Positions 17,372-25,698 of a DNA stretch of 64,000 nucleotides are shown piece after piece (position 1 is the stretch's first letter; each line of letters opens with the position of its first letter). The DNA lies in NCBI RefSeq assembly GCF_902459765.1, contig NZ_CABPSP010000019.1, positions 1 through 64,000 of the forward strand. Direction: 5' to 3'. The position numbers and the translations under genes were made by a program. The notes under the pieces are model-generated. The model was not told the origin of the DNA and made no database searches. It saw only the letters and a program-made list of their open reading frames with translations. This DNA comes from Pandoraea anapnoica (GTDB taxonomy: Bacteria; Pseudomonadota; Gammaproteobacteria; Burkholderiales; Burkholderiaceae).

Positions 17372-19288
17372 TTGCTTCGTCGAATACTTTCCATCTTTGT
17401 GATTTTGCTCAGCGCGCATAGTGCGCTTGGCGTCACCCTCGTAACGTCCGCCGCTGCCGCGCTGCCCTGGCAGTCCGGCAATCAGGTGCTGGACGTCTCG
17501 CAAGTGCTGCGTCTCGATGCGCCTCGCCGTGAAGACGGTGGCATTGTCATTGCCAGCACGATTGCTAAGGATCACTACGTTTATCGTCATTCGATTCGCG
17601 TAGAAGATGCCGACGGCAAGCCCATCCACTTCACGCTGCCCGATGGCACCCGACACTTCGATGAGTTCTTCGGGAACACCGAGATCTTCTATGACGACGA
17701 TTTGCATCTGAAGTTGCCTGAATTGGCGAGAGCGGATTTCATTACGCTTTACTGGCAAGGCTGCGCTCAGGCAGGGATTTGTTATCCTCCGCAGAAGGTT
17801 CGAATTGCGCTGAACGGTGATTTTTCTCCGCGCGAGGACAAGAGTGTGTCGTCGGCACTGACCGCCCTTTTTGCTCCGACCGCGAACTCGGCGTCTGCGA
17901 GTCTGGACGAGGCGTCGAACGCCCCAGCTTCGACCGAGACGACAAGCAACGCCGAGCTGCTCGCTGCGGATCAGGCCGCTGCCGCCCAACTCGCAGCGCT
18001 CGACCCCATCGCGGCGAAATTGCTGTTCTTCGGCTTCGGTCTTCTGCTGGCGTTCACGCCGTGCGTGCTGCCGATGGTCCCCATCGTCTCGACGATGATC
18101 GTCGGCAATCGGCCGTCGCCGTTGCGCGCTTTGGCGCTGTCTTCGGCTTATGTCGTGGCGATGGCGTTGACCTATGCCAGCGTGGGCGTCGCCGCCGCTC
18201 TTGCCGGCGCCAACCTTCAGGCGATGCTGCAATCCCCGTGGCTCCTGAGTGCATTCGCGGCGCTCTTTCTGGCACTGGCCGCGTCGTTGTTCGGACTGTT
18301 CGAACTGCACCTTCCCGCGTTCATCATGAATCGTCTGGACGCGGCCGGACGCAACCGCACGAGCGGTGGTCTCGCAAGCGCGGCCGCGCTCGGCTTCCTC
18401 TCGGCCCTGCTCGTCGGCCCCTGCATGACGGCCCCGCTGGCAGGGGCGCTGCTCTATATCAGCCAGACGGGCAATGCGTGGATGGGCGGTGGTGCGCTAT
18501 TCGCGATGGGCATAGGCATGGGCATGCCGTTGTTGGCGATTTCGCTGTTCGGTGCGCGAATCCTGCCCCGCCCGGGACCGTGGATGGTGCGTGTGCGTAT
18601 CGCCTTCGGCTATGTGATGGCGGGAATGGCCATCGAGATGTTGAGCCGCTTCCTGCCCGGACACGTCACCCTCGCACTGTGGGGCGCGCTCGGCATCGGT
18701 CTCGCCATCGGCATCGCGGGCTGGGCGTGGGCGGTTCGCGGTAATCGGACTTGCTGGACGCTGGTATTCACCTCGACGTTCGCCGCGCTCTGGTCGGTAC
18801 TGCTGCTGGTCGGCGCGGCCTCGGGCGGCGAGTCGTTGTTGCGCCCGCTGGCACGCCCGGATGGCGTCGCAATCGCCGGAGGCGATAGTGCAGGCCAACG
18901 CGCGGGCAAATCGGTGGATTACGTCAGCGTCAAATCCGAACAGGACGTGGACGCGCGTATCGCGCAAGCCACCGCCAAAGGGCAATGGACGCTCATCGAT
19001 TTTTACGCCGACTGGTGCGTGAGTTGCCACGTCATTGAGCGCAACGTCTTCGGTGATCCGGCCGTGGCCGCGCGTCTGGCGCGCATGCAGGTGCTGCGTC
19101 CCGACGTCACGAAGAATGACGACATCGATCGGGCGCTCATGAAGCGCTGGGGCGTGATGGGACCGCCGACGCTCATCCTCGTCGATACGACGGGTAAGGA
19201 GGTGCGCACGCATCGTATGGTCGGCGAGATGACGGCACAGGCGTTCCTGCAACGCCTCGACGCGGCGCAAGCCACGGAGGCGTCATGA
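17372..19288 (+). CDS. dsbD: Thiol:disulfide interchange protein DsbD
   Basis: A 638-residue inner-membrane protein that moves electrons from cytoplasmic thioredoxin to periplasmic thiol proteins. After a signal sequence (1-30), the periplasmic alpha domain has the Cys pair C131/C137 (CAQAGIC). The beta domain has about eight membrane helices and the redox motifs FTPCVLPM and GPCMTAPLAG. The C-terminal thioredoxin-like gamma domain carries WCVSC (Cys 549 and 552). The start is a TTG supported by a strong AGGAGG at 17361-17366. It overlaps the next gene by four bases, giving a dsbD-tlpA-dsbG operon with a dedicated electron supply. Confidence 0.95.
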   Translation: MLRRILSIFVILLSAHSALGVTLVTSAAAALPWQSGNQVLDVSQVLRLDAPRREDGGIVIASTIAKDHYVYRHSIRVEDADGKPIHFTLPDGTRHFDEFFGNTEIFYDDDLHLKLPELARADFITLYWQGCAQAGICYPPQKVRIALNGDFSPREDKSVSSALTALFAPTANSASASLDEASNAPASTETTSNAELLAADQAAAAQLAALDPIAAKLLFFGFGLLLAFTPCVLPMVPIVSTMIVGNRPSPLRALALSSAYVVAMALTYASVGVAAALAGANLQAMLQSPWLLSAFAALFLALAASLFGLFELHLPAFIMNRLDAAGRNRTSGGLASAAALGFLSALLVGPCMTAPLAGALLYISQTGNAWMGGGALFAMGIGMGMPLLAISLFGARILPRPGPWMVRVRIAFGYVMAGMAIEMLSRFLPGHVTLALWGALGIGLAIGIAGWAWAVRGNRTCWTLVFTSTFAALWSVLLLVGAASGGESLLRPLARPDGVAIAGGDSAGQRAGKSVDYVSVKSEQDVDARIAQATAKGQWTLIDFYADWCVSCHVIERNVFGDPAVAARLARMQVLRPDVTKNDDIDRALMKRWGVMGPPTLILVDTTGKEVRTHRMVGEMTAQAFLQRLDAAQATEAS

Positions 19289-20121
19289 TCGGACTCGGCC
19301 CGTTCTCCGCGAAGACGGCATCTCTCGCAGCGGCGGCCGTCCTCGCATGGCTCGTCGCACGCTACCTGCTGCGAACGTCAGATGCAGCATCGCGGCGCGG
19401 CGGCGCCGGTGTGCTGCTCGACGCCCTTTTCGTCGGCCTGTTCATCGCTCGCGCGGTGTACGTCGTCCGCTGGTGGCCCGAATACGCCGCCCGACCGTGG
19501 TCGTTCGTTGCGATTGGCGATGGCGGTTTCAATGTCTGGGCAGGGGCGCTCGCCGCCGTGGCATGGGGATTCTGGCGCACGCGCCGGGATCGAGCGCAGC
19601 GTCGGCCGATGTTCGCGGGTATGGCAGCCGGTCTCGCGATCTGGGGCGTGATGCTCGCCGGTCTAGGTGCCGCGCTGCGCGACGCGCCACCACTGCCATC
19701 GCTCACGCTCACCACCGTCGATGGACGTTCCGTCGCGCTGGAAAACCATCGCGGCCAGCCCATCGTGATGAACCTATGGGCCAGTTGGTGCCCACCGTGC
19801 CGACGCGAAATGCCGGTGCTGGCGCAAGCGCAGAATGACTATCCGGACGTGCGATTTCTGATGATCAATCAAGGCGAGGCCGCGCAGACGGTGGCTGAGT
19901 TCGTGCAATCGCAGGAACTGGCGTTCGACCATCTGCTGCTCGACCCCGAATCACAGGCCATGCGTGCGGTAGAGACCCGCGCATTACCGACCACGTTGTA
20001 CTTCGATACGAATGGCCGTCTCGTCGATGCCCATCTGGGCGAACTGACGGCCGCGCGCTTGCGCGACACGTTGCATCGCCGCCTTCACCAATCCCCGGCG
20101 TCCCGTACGCTCAAGGAGTAA
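19285..20121 (+). CDS. TlpA-like thioredoxin fused to an N-terminal membrane domain
   Basis: A 278-residue protein with about four N-terminal membrane segments (10-130), followed by a periplasmic TlpA/AhpC-TSA-type thioredoxin domain with active site NLWASWCPPCRREMP (Cys 169 and 172) and the cis-Pro region ALPTT. The membrane part has weak resemblance to the prolipoprotein diacylglyceryl transferase fold (GDGGFNVWAG), a fusion seen in some Dsb clusters. It probably relays electrons from the DsbD encoded upstream to periplasmic partners such as DsbG. The start overlaps the dsbD stop (ATGA). The thioredoxin half is certain; the membrane-domain assignment is tentative. Confidence 0.88.
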   Translation: MIGLGPFSAKTASLAAAAVLAWLVARYLLRTSDAASRRGGAGVLLDALFVGLFIARAVYVVRWWPEYAARPWSFVAIGDGGFNVWAGALAAVAWGFWRTRRDRAQRRPMFAGMAAGLAIWGVMLAGLGAALRDAPPLPSLTLTTVDGRSVALENHRGQPIVMNLWASWCPPCRREMPVLAQAQNDYPDVRFLMINQGEAAQTVAEFVQSQELAFDHLLLDPESQAMRAVETRALPTTLYFDTNGRLVDAHLGELTAARLRDTLHRRLHQSPASRTLKE

Positions 20122-20124
20122 TCC

Positions 20125-20973
20125 ATGCCGGTTCGAAAGACGCTCGTTCTCGCCATCAACTCACTCTCGCTGCTCTGCCTGTCGACTGCCGGAGGCGCCG
20201 CAAATGCAACGCCCGCATCCTCTTCATCCTCTTCATCCTCTTCATCCGCTTCGCCGCCCCCCGTCACTACGTCCGGTGCCGCCAAGCCGGTCATCGTGCA
20301 CGCTCTGGAGCGCGAGGGCGTGACGTCTCTGCAACCGTTCGACACCGGGATCAAGGACCTCCAGGGTTTCGCCGGACTGGCCGGTCAGCAGCCGATGGCG
20401 GTCTACCTGCTTGCGGACGGCACAGGCATCGTCGGCACCCGCATCGACGCAGATGGCAAACCGCTCGATATCGAGCGTGTCACGAAGCTCATCGAAAGGC
20501 CGCTCGGTGACACGATCTGGTCGAAGCTCGCCGCCGCCCATTGGGTGCAGGACGGCAAGAAAGACGCGCCGCGCATCGTCTACACCTTCAGCGATCCGAA
20601 TTGCCCCTACTGCAATCGCTTCTGGGAGACGGCACGGCCGTGGGTCGACTCAGGCAAGGTGCAACTGCGTCACGTGCTCGTCGGCGTCATCAAGCCCGAC
20701 AGCGTGACCAAAGCCGCCGCGATCTTGAGCGCACCCGATCCATCTACGGCGCTGCTTCAAAACGAACGTAAGTTTGCGCAAGGCGGCATTAAGCCTGCTA
20801 GAAACGTCACCGAGACCGTTGCGAAGAAGCTTCAAAGCAACCAGATGCTGATGGCCGAACTCGGTTTTCGTGGCACACCGGGTATCGTCTATCGCAACGA
20901 TACGGGCATCGTGGAGCGGGCGAACGGTATGCCCCCGTCAAATTCGCTCACGACCATCCTTGGCGAAAAATGA
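20125..20973 (+). CDS. dsbG: Thiol:disulfide interchange protein DsbG
   Basis: Periplasmic protein of 282 residues of the DsbC/DsbG family, which reduces sulfenylated or mispaired cysteines. A signal peptide (about 1-28) is followed by a polyserine linker (32-41), an N-terminal dimerisation domain (about 55-130) and a thioredoxin fold with SDPNCPYCNRFW (Cys 160 and 163) and cis-Pro motif RGTPGIVY. Its gene starts four bases after the TlpA-like gene and ends the operon, which contains its own DsbD. A separate dsbC lies at 35.4-36.2 kb. The polyserine tract is encoded by a tandem 9-bp repeat. Confidence 0.93.
   Translation: MPVRKTLVLAINSLSLLCLSTAGGAANATPASSSSSSSSSSASPPPVTTSGAAKPVIVHALEREGVTSLQPFDTGIKDLQGFAGLAGQQPMAVYLLADGTGIVGTRIDADGKPLDIERVTKLIERPLGDTIWSKLAAAHWVQDGKKDAPRIVYTFSDPNCPYCNRFWETARPWVDSGKVQLRHVLVGVIKPDSVTKAAAILSAPDPSTALLQNERKFAQGGIKPARNVTETVAKKLQSNQMLMAELGFRGTPGIVYRNDTGIVERANGMPPSNSLTTILGEK
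20221..20247 (+). repeat. In-frame 9-bp tandem repeat encoding polyserine in dsbG
   Basis: TCTTCATCC occurs three times in tandem, preceded by a partial unit (GCATCC) and followed by a diverged one (GCTTCGCC). The unit is a multiple of three, so slippage would lengthen or shorten the Ser linker between the signal peptide and the mature domain without a frameshift. Confidence 0.8.
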
Positions 20974-21138
20974 GCCGCGACGCCCGCCTGTGTCGGCAGG
21001 ACCGCCAGCCATCGTCGCAGAATCGTCGATAGCAGGCGGGCATCAATCGCACATTCTTGCGGGAATCGGCCATAAGACGCCTGAATTTCGTCGAATGGCC
21101 GCTTTTTGCGACACCCGCTCACGGTGCGCCGGAGTTGC

Positions 21139-21147
21139 TGCTACAAT
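21139..21147 (+). promoter_or_regulatory. Extended -10 promoter element before the trpGDC leader peptide
   Basis: TGC-TACAAT is an extended -10 motif ending 10 bases before the leader peptide ATG at 21158. No good -35 hexamer lies 17 bp upstream, which is acceptable for an extended -10 promoter. Transcription would start near 21154, leaving almost no 5' leader and no Shine-Dalgarno before the leader peptide. Confidence 0.5.
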
Positions 21148-21157
21148 CTGCATCACC

Positions 21158-21226
21158 ATGAAGTCGCATCAGTCTTCCTCCCTCCTCTGGTCGCCCCTGA
21201 CCGCCGCCCTGCGCTGGTGGCGGTAA
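21158..21226 (+). CDS. trp leader peptide (trpGDC attenuator)
   Basis: A 22-codon ORF starting MKSHQSS and ending RWWR, with three Trp codons (21188, 21215, 21218), two of them adjacent just before the TAA stop. It lies 133 bases upstream of trpG and is followed at once by a hairpin, the arrangement of a trp attenuator. No Shine-Dalgarno is visible; with the extended -10 so close, translation may start on an almost leaderless RNA. I recall that the Sinorhizobium trpE(G) leader mRNA starts at or near its AUG in a similar way. Together with the separate leader before trpE, this gives two Trp-sensing leaders for one pathway. Confidence 0.8.
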   Translation: MKSHQSSSLLWSPLTAALRWWR

Positions 21227-21294
21227 CCCGCCACGTCTATCTCATCCCCATAGCGCCCTCCCCCGCGGATCGCGAAGTCAATGTGGGGGCACGC
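21217..21294 (+). promoter_or_regulatory. Predicted attenuator stem-loops upstream of trpG
   Basis: GTGGCGG (21217-21223, the last Trp codons) pairs perfectly with CCGCCAC (21228-21234) around a TAAC loop containing the stop codon. A second structure pairs GCG and CCCCC (21253-21264) with GGGGG and CGC (21285-21294) and encloses a CGCG-GAT-CGCG mini-hairpin. A ribosome stalled on the tandem Trp codons would disrupt the first stem. There is no clear U-run, so the off-state could be Rho-dependent or translational. Confidence 0.5.
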
Positions 21295-21359
21295 TCAGGG
21301 GACACTCGCAAATTCCATGCGTTCGACAATCCTTTGTCACCAGACGAACAGGGACCATC

Positions 21360-21947
21360 ATGCTGCTGATGATCGACAACTACGACTCGTTTACCTACAA
21401 CATCGTCCAGTACTTCGGTGAACTGGGCGAGGACGTCCGAGTCTTCCGCAACGACGAAATCACGCTCGACACCATTGCCGAGCTTGCCCCCGACCGCATT
21501 TGCCTCTCGCCCGGCCCGAGCTGCCCGGCCAACGCAGGCATCACGCTCGACGTACTCAAGCGCTTCGCCGGTGAAATCCCGATCCTCGGCGTCTGCCTCG
21601 GCCATCAGGCCATTGGCGAAGCGTTCGGCGGCAAGGTCATTCGCGCGCAACAGATCATGCACGGCAAAGTGAGCGAGATCGAAACCACGCAACAGGGCGT
21701 GTTCGCGAATCTGCCCAAGCGCTTTACCGTCACCCGCTACCACTCGCTCGCCATCGAGCGCGCCTCGTTGCCGGAATGCCTCGAGATCACCGCATGGACG
21801 GACGACGGCGAGATCATGGGCGTGCGCCACAAGACGCTCGACGTCGAAGGCGTGCAATTCCACCCCGAATCGATTCTGTCGGAGCATGGCCACGCCGTGC
21901 TGCGCAACTTTGTGCAAGCTGCGCCGCGTGCGGCCATTGCCGCCTGA
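21360..21947 (+). CDS. trpG: Anthranilate synthase component II (glutamine amidotransferase)
   Basis: Class I glutamine amidotransferase of 195 residues that supplies ammonia to TrpE; in many bacteria it also serves 4-amino-4-deoxychorismate synthase in folate synthesis. The catalytic Cys is in [15 protein letters not shown], and the His-Glu pair in [13 protein letters not shown]. The N-terminal [16 protein letters not shown] is diagnostic. AGGGA precedes the ATG. It leads a trpG-trpD-trpC operon with its own leader peptide, far from trpE. Confidence 0.97.
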   Translation: MLLMIDNYDSFTYNIVQYFGELGEDVRVFRNDEITLDTIAELAPDRICLSPGPSCPANAGITLDVLKRFAGEIPILGVCLGHQAIGEAFGGKVIRAQQIMHGKVSEIETTQQGVFANLPKRFTVTRYHSLAIERASLPECLEITAWTDDGEIMGVRHKTLDVEGVQFHPESILSEHGHAVLRNFVQAAPRAAIAA

Positions 21948-22024
21948 GACATCCCAAGGGCGCGTCTGAATCAGCGAACGCGCGCTATGCACCCGACAAG
22001 CACCGACAGAGGAGAGGACAACAA

Positions 22025-23053
22025 ATGATTACCCCGCAAGAAGCGCTTCAGCGCACGATCGAACACCGCGAAATCTTCCACGACGAGATGCTGCATCTGA
22101 TGCGTCTCATCATGAAGGGCGAGATCTCGCCGGTCATGTCGGCCGCGATCATCACCGGTCTGCGCGTGAAGAAGGAAACCATCGGCGAGATCGCCGCCGC
22201 CGCGCAAGTCATGCGCGAGTTCGCCAATCACGTGGACGCCCCTGCCGACGAACATTTCGTCGACATCGTGGGCACCGGTGGCGATGTGTCGCATACGTTC
22301 AACATCTCGACGGCCTCGATGTTCGTGGCCGCCGGCGCAGGCGCGAAGGTCGCCAAGCACGGCAACCGTGGCGTGAGTTCGAAGTCGGGCAGTGCCGACG
22401 TGCTCGAAGCACTCGGTGTGAACATCATGCTCTCGCCCGAGCAAGTGGCCGAGTGTCTGCGCGAAGTCGGTATCGGCTTCATGTTCGCCCCGAACCATCA
22501 TCCCGCGATGAAGAACGTGGCCGCCATCCGCAAGGAAATGGGCGTGCGCACGATCTTCAACATTCTCGGCCCGCTCACGAATCCGGCCGGGGCACCGAAT
22601 CAACTGATGGGCGTGTTCCACCCGGATCTGGTCGGCATTCAGGTGCGCGTGATGGAGCGTCTGGGCGCGGAGCACGTGCTCGTCGTCTACGGCAAGGACG
22701 GCATGGACGAAGTCTCGCTCGGCGCCGCCACGCTAGTCGGCGAGTTGAAGGACGGCAAGGTCACCGAGTATGAAATTCACCCGGAAGACTTCGGTTTGCA
22801 GATGGTGAGCAATCGCAGCCTGAAGGTCGGCAGCGCCGAGGAATCGAAGACGATGCTGATCGACGCGCTGGGCAACACAGAAGGCACCGCCCGCGAGATC
22901 GTGACGCTCAACGCCGGGACCGCACTTTATGCGGCCAACCGCGCACCGACGATTGCCGACGGCATCAGGATGGCGCGCGAGTCCATCGCCAGCGGCGCGG
23001 CTCGCGAAAAGCTCCACGAATTCGTCACGTACACGCAACGCTTCAAGGCGTAA
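22025..23053 (+). CDS. trpD: Anthranilate phosphoribosyltransferase
   Basis: A 342-residue enzyme that transfers the phosphoribosyl group of PRPP to anthranilate, the second committed step of tryptophan synthesis. Family signatures are visible: the PRPP-binding [72 protein letters not shown] and the metal-site region [12 protein letters not shown]. The start is supported by GAGAGG and matches the family N-terminus; an upstream in-frame extension overlapping trpG is rejected. Confidence 0.97.
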   Translation: MITPQEALQRTIEHREIFHDEMLHLMRLIMKGEISPVMSAAIITGLRVKKETIGEIAAAAQVMREFANHVDAPADEHFVDIVGTGGDVSHTFNISTASMFVAAGAGAKVAKHGNRGVSSKSGSADVLEALGVNIMLSPEQVAECLREVGIGFMFAPNHHPAMKNVAAIRKEMGVRTIFNILGPLTNPAGAPNQLMGVFHPDLVGIQVRVMERLGAEHVLVVYGKDGMDEVSLGAATLVGELKDGKVTEYEIHPEDFGLQMVSNRSLKVGSAEESKTMLIDALGNTEGTAREIVTLNAGTALYAANRAPTIADGIRMARESIASGAAREKLHEFVTYTQRFKA

Positions 23054-23083
23054 CCTTCAGCAGACCCAGAGTTATCTACCGAT

Positions 23084-23896
23084 ATGTCTACCGTTCTCGA
23101 CAAAATCCTGGCCGTGAAGGCCGAAGAAGTCGCTGCTGCAAAGCGCGTGCGTGACCTCGCGAGCCTGCGCCGCGACGCGGAAGCGACCGTTGGCGACAGC
23201 GCGCTGCGCACCCGCGACTTCGTAGGCGCACTACGCACGAAGATCGACGCAGGCCTGTCCGGTGTCATTGCCGAAATCAAGAAGGCCAGTCCATCGAAGG
23301 GCGTGATTCGCGAGAACTTCGTGCCGCCGCAGATCGCTGAGTCGTATCAGCAAGGCGGCGCGGCGTGCCTGTCTGTACTCACCGACGTGCAGTTCTTCCA
23401 GGGCGCGCCCGAGTATCTCAAGGCAGCGCGCGCCGCGTGCGATCTGCCGGTCCTGCGCAAGGACTTCATGATCGACGCGTATCAGGTGTACGAAGCCCGC
23501 GACATGGGTGCCGATTGCATTCTGCTGATCGCGGCTGCGCTGGAACTCTCGCAGATGCGCGATCTCGAAGCACAGGCGCACGAGCTGGGCATGGCCGTGC
23601 TCGTCGAAGTGCACAACGGTCAGGAGCTGGACGCCGGGCTGGAACTGCGTACCCCGCTGATGGGCATCAACAACCGCAACCTGCACAACTTCGAAGTCAC
23701 GCTCGACACGACGCTCGGCCTGCTGAAACATATCCCGCAGGATCGTCTGGTCGTGACGGAGTCGGGTATCCTTTCGCGTGACGACGTAACGCGCATGCGC
23801 GCGGCCAACGTCAATGCCTTTCTCGTCGGCGAAGCCTTCATGCGCGCGCCCGAGCCAGGCGACGCACTCGCTACCCTGTTCGACATGCCCCGCTGA
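23084..23896 (+). CDS. trpC: Indole-3-glycerol phosphate synthase
   Basis: TIM-barrel enzyme of 270 residues that converts carboxyphenylamino-deoxyribulose phosphate to indole-3-glycerol phosphate. Hallmarks are [47 protein letters not shown], the Glu in LVEVHN, GINNRNL and the phosphate site VTESGI. It is monofunctional, with no fused TrpF. It lies 30 bases after trpD and five bases before the CYTH gene, so all may share a transcript. Confidence 0.97.
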   Translation: MSTVLDKILAVKAEEVAAAKRVRDLASLRRDAEATVGDSALRTRDFVGALRTKIDAGLSGVIAEIKKASPSKGVIRENFVPPQIAESYQQGGAACLSVLTDVQFFQGAPEYLKAARAACDLPVLRKDFMIDAYQVYEARDMGADCILLIAAALELSQMRDLEAQAHELGMAVLVEVHNGQELDAGLELRTPLMGINNRNLHNFEVTLDTTLGLLKHIPQDRLVVTESGILSRDDVTRMRAANVNAFLVGEAFMRAPEPGDALATLFDMPR

Positions 23897-23901
23897 CACC
23901 C

Positions 23902-24597
23902 ATGGCCATCGAACGCGAACTCAAACTGGCCCTCCCGGGCGACCTCCCCGCGGCGCGCGCCGACGCGCTGATTGCCCATCTCGACCGTTTGCCCGGCACT
24001 GATGCGCGCGGCGAACGTCATCTCGTCAATCGTTACTTCGATACGCCGGATCTCGCACTCGCAAGCGCCAAGGCTGCGCTACGACTGCGCTATGTCGCCC
24101 GCGACGGTCATGCCGGACAGTGGCTGCAAACGCTCAAGTCGGTAGGCGAAGCGCACGACGGACTGCATGTGCGTCACGAGTGGGAACAAGCCGTGCACGG
24201 TGAGGCGCTTGAACTCTCACCGCTCATCGCCGCCTGCGATGTGCCAGCAACGGCCGCGCTGTTGCGGGACGAAGGCGCGAAGGTCGTAGCGCAGTTCGAG
24301 ACGAACTTCGTGCGACGCCTGTGGCGCTACGTCGCGGGTGACGGCACAGCCGTGGAAATCGCGTTCGATCGTGGCGAAGTCGCCGTGCAGGCCGACGGCC
24401 AACGTCACACGGAACCGCTCATTGAAGTGGAACTGGAATTGCTGGATGCGCCGGACGACGACCGCGACGGTCAGGGCGAACGCATTCTCCAGGCGCTCGC
24501 GCAGGACCTGCGCGCGGTCTTGCCGGAACTGCACAGCGACAACGTCAGCAAAGCGCAGCGCGGCTATCGTCTGCGTCAAAAGGTGCTGGGCGGTTGA
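23902..24597 (+). CDS. CYTH domain-containing protein (triphosphatase-like)
   Basis: A 231-residue protein made of a CYTH/triphosphate tunnel domain. The N-terminal ExExK metal/triphosphate motif is present as ERELK (residues 4-8), and further charged tunnel residues are in NRYFDTPD, LRLRYVA and QTLKS. It corresponds to the N-terminal half of E. coli YgiF, an inorganic triphosphatase; the CHAD domain is absent. It follows trpC by five bases, probably by operon membership rather than functional link. The physiological substrate is not clear. Confidence 0.87.
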   Translation: MAIERELKLALPGDLPAARADALIAHLDRLPGTDARGERHLVNRYFDTPDLALASAKAALRLRYVARDGHAGQWLQTLKSVGEAHDGLHVRHEWEQAVHGEALELSPLIAACDVPATAALLRDEGAKVVAQFETNFVRRLWRYVAGDGTAVEIAFDRGEVAVQADGQRHTEPLIEVELELLDAPDDDRDGQGERILQALAQDLRAVLPELHSDNVSKAQRGYRLRQKVLGG

Positions 24598-24660
24598 ACG
24601 TGCTTCGACCTCGCCCTTCGACGAAACCGGTTAATTCAGCAGACTCAGCACACATCACGC

Positions 24661-25512
24661 ATGACATCACGCTCACGAACCGCAACCGCCCAGAACGCTG
24701 ACGAGGCGCGACAAGGCTCTCTCTTCGGCGAGACGAACGGAACCAACGAAACGAGTGACACCCGGAGCGACGATCCCGTTACCGTGGCCGGTCCGTTGAA
24801 GGGCCGCGTCGAGGATCAGTTCGCCGAGCTGCCCGACGCGTGGAAAGCGCTGGTCGCACCGTTCGTGCAGAGCGACGCTTACGCCCCGCTGTGCCAATAC
24901 GTCGACGCCGAAGTCGCGACGGGCAAGACCGTCTATCCGGCGGACATTTTCCATGCGCTGCACATGACGTCGCCGAAGGACGTAAAAGTCGTCATCCTCG
25001 GACAGGACCCGTATCACGGCGACGACAATGGCATTGCACAGGCGCACGGCATGGCGTTTTCGGTGCAGCGCGGCGTGCGCGTGCCGCCATCGTTGCGCAA
25101 CATCTACAAAGAGATCGAACGGGATCTGGGCATTGCGCCGCCGTCGCATGGCAACCTCGACGCGTGGGCGAAACAGGGCGTGCTGCTGCTCAACACGACG
25201 CTCACAGTCGAAGCCGCCAATGCCGCTAGCCATGCGAAGCCGTTCAAAAAAGGGGGATGGCAAGCCTGCACGGACACCTTGCTCTGCGGCCTCGCCGAAC
25301 AGCAAGGCCCGCTGGTGTTCCTGCTGTGGGGCAGTCACGCGCAGGCGAAAGCCCCCCTGCTCGGCGGTCACGGCCATCTGCTGCTCGAAGCGCCGCACCC
25401 CTCCCCACTATCGGCCCATCGCGGTTTCCTCGGCTGCGGCCACTTCAGCGCCGCCAACGCCTTCCTCCAAAAACACGGCAAGACACCCATCGACTGGCGG
25501 GTGTCGGCGTAG
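24661..25512 (+). CDS. ung: Uracil-DNA glycosylase
   Basis: Family 1 UDG of 283 residues that excises uracil from DNA at the start of base-excision repair. The water-activating loop is ILGQDPYHGDDNGIAQAHGMAFS, and the minor-groove loop is HPSPLSAHRGFLGCGHFSAAN. The Asn of LLLNTTLTVE contacts uracil. About 55 N-terminal residues before the catalytic core are polar and probably disordered, longer than in E. coli Ung, so a later start cannot be excluded. The gene ends before an AT-rich structured spacer. Confidence 0.96.
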   Translation: MTSRSRTATAQNADEARQGSLFGETNGTNETSDTRSDDPVTVAGPLKGRVEDQFAELPDAWKALVAPFVQSDAYAPLCQYVDAEVATGKTVYPADIFHALHMTSPKDVKVVILGQDPYHGDDNGIAQAHGMAFSVQRGVRVPPSLRNIYKEIERDLGIAPPSHGNLDAWAKQGVLLLNTTLTVEAANAASHAKPFKKGGWQACTDTLLCGLAEQQGPLVFLLWGSHAQAKAPLLGGHGHLLLEAPHPSPLSAHRGFLGCGHFSAANAFLQKHGKTPIDWRVSA

Positions 25513-25529
25513 TTCGTCATGCGTCGAAA

Positions 25530-25596
25530 TGTCAGTCGAAACGATCATTCCTGCGGATTTTCTGAAAAATGATCGTTATGACTGACAAAAAACCGC
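25530..25596. repeat. Large inverted repeat with a competing hairpin after ung
   Basis: TGTCAGTC plus AACGATCATT (25530-25549) are inverted as AATGATCGTT plus GACTGACA (25568-25587) around an 18-base loop. CTGCGG inside the loop (25551-25556) can instead pair with CCGCAG downstream (25591-25596), giving a pseudoknot or two exclusive structures. The run after the stem on the plus strand is A, not T, so it is not a classical terminator for ung. The surroundings are more AT-rich than the neighbouring genes. Confidence 0.6.
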
Positions 25597-25698
25597 AGTA
25601 AATCGAAGTTTCGACGGTTTCACCCATCGAAATATACGATTCAATATGCACTTCTGAGCATTTACATACAAAAGTGAAGTCATTACACTCCATTTCCG

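Noticed and set aside
20085-20354. Minus-strand ORF with an Asp/Glu repeat opposite dsbG
   Set aside because: The acidic repeat is just the complement of the 9-bp microsatellite that encodes polyserine in dsbG.
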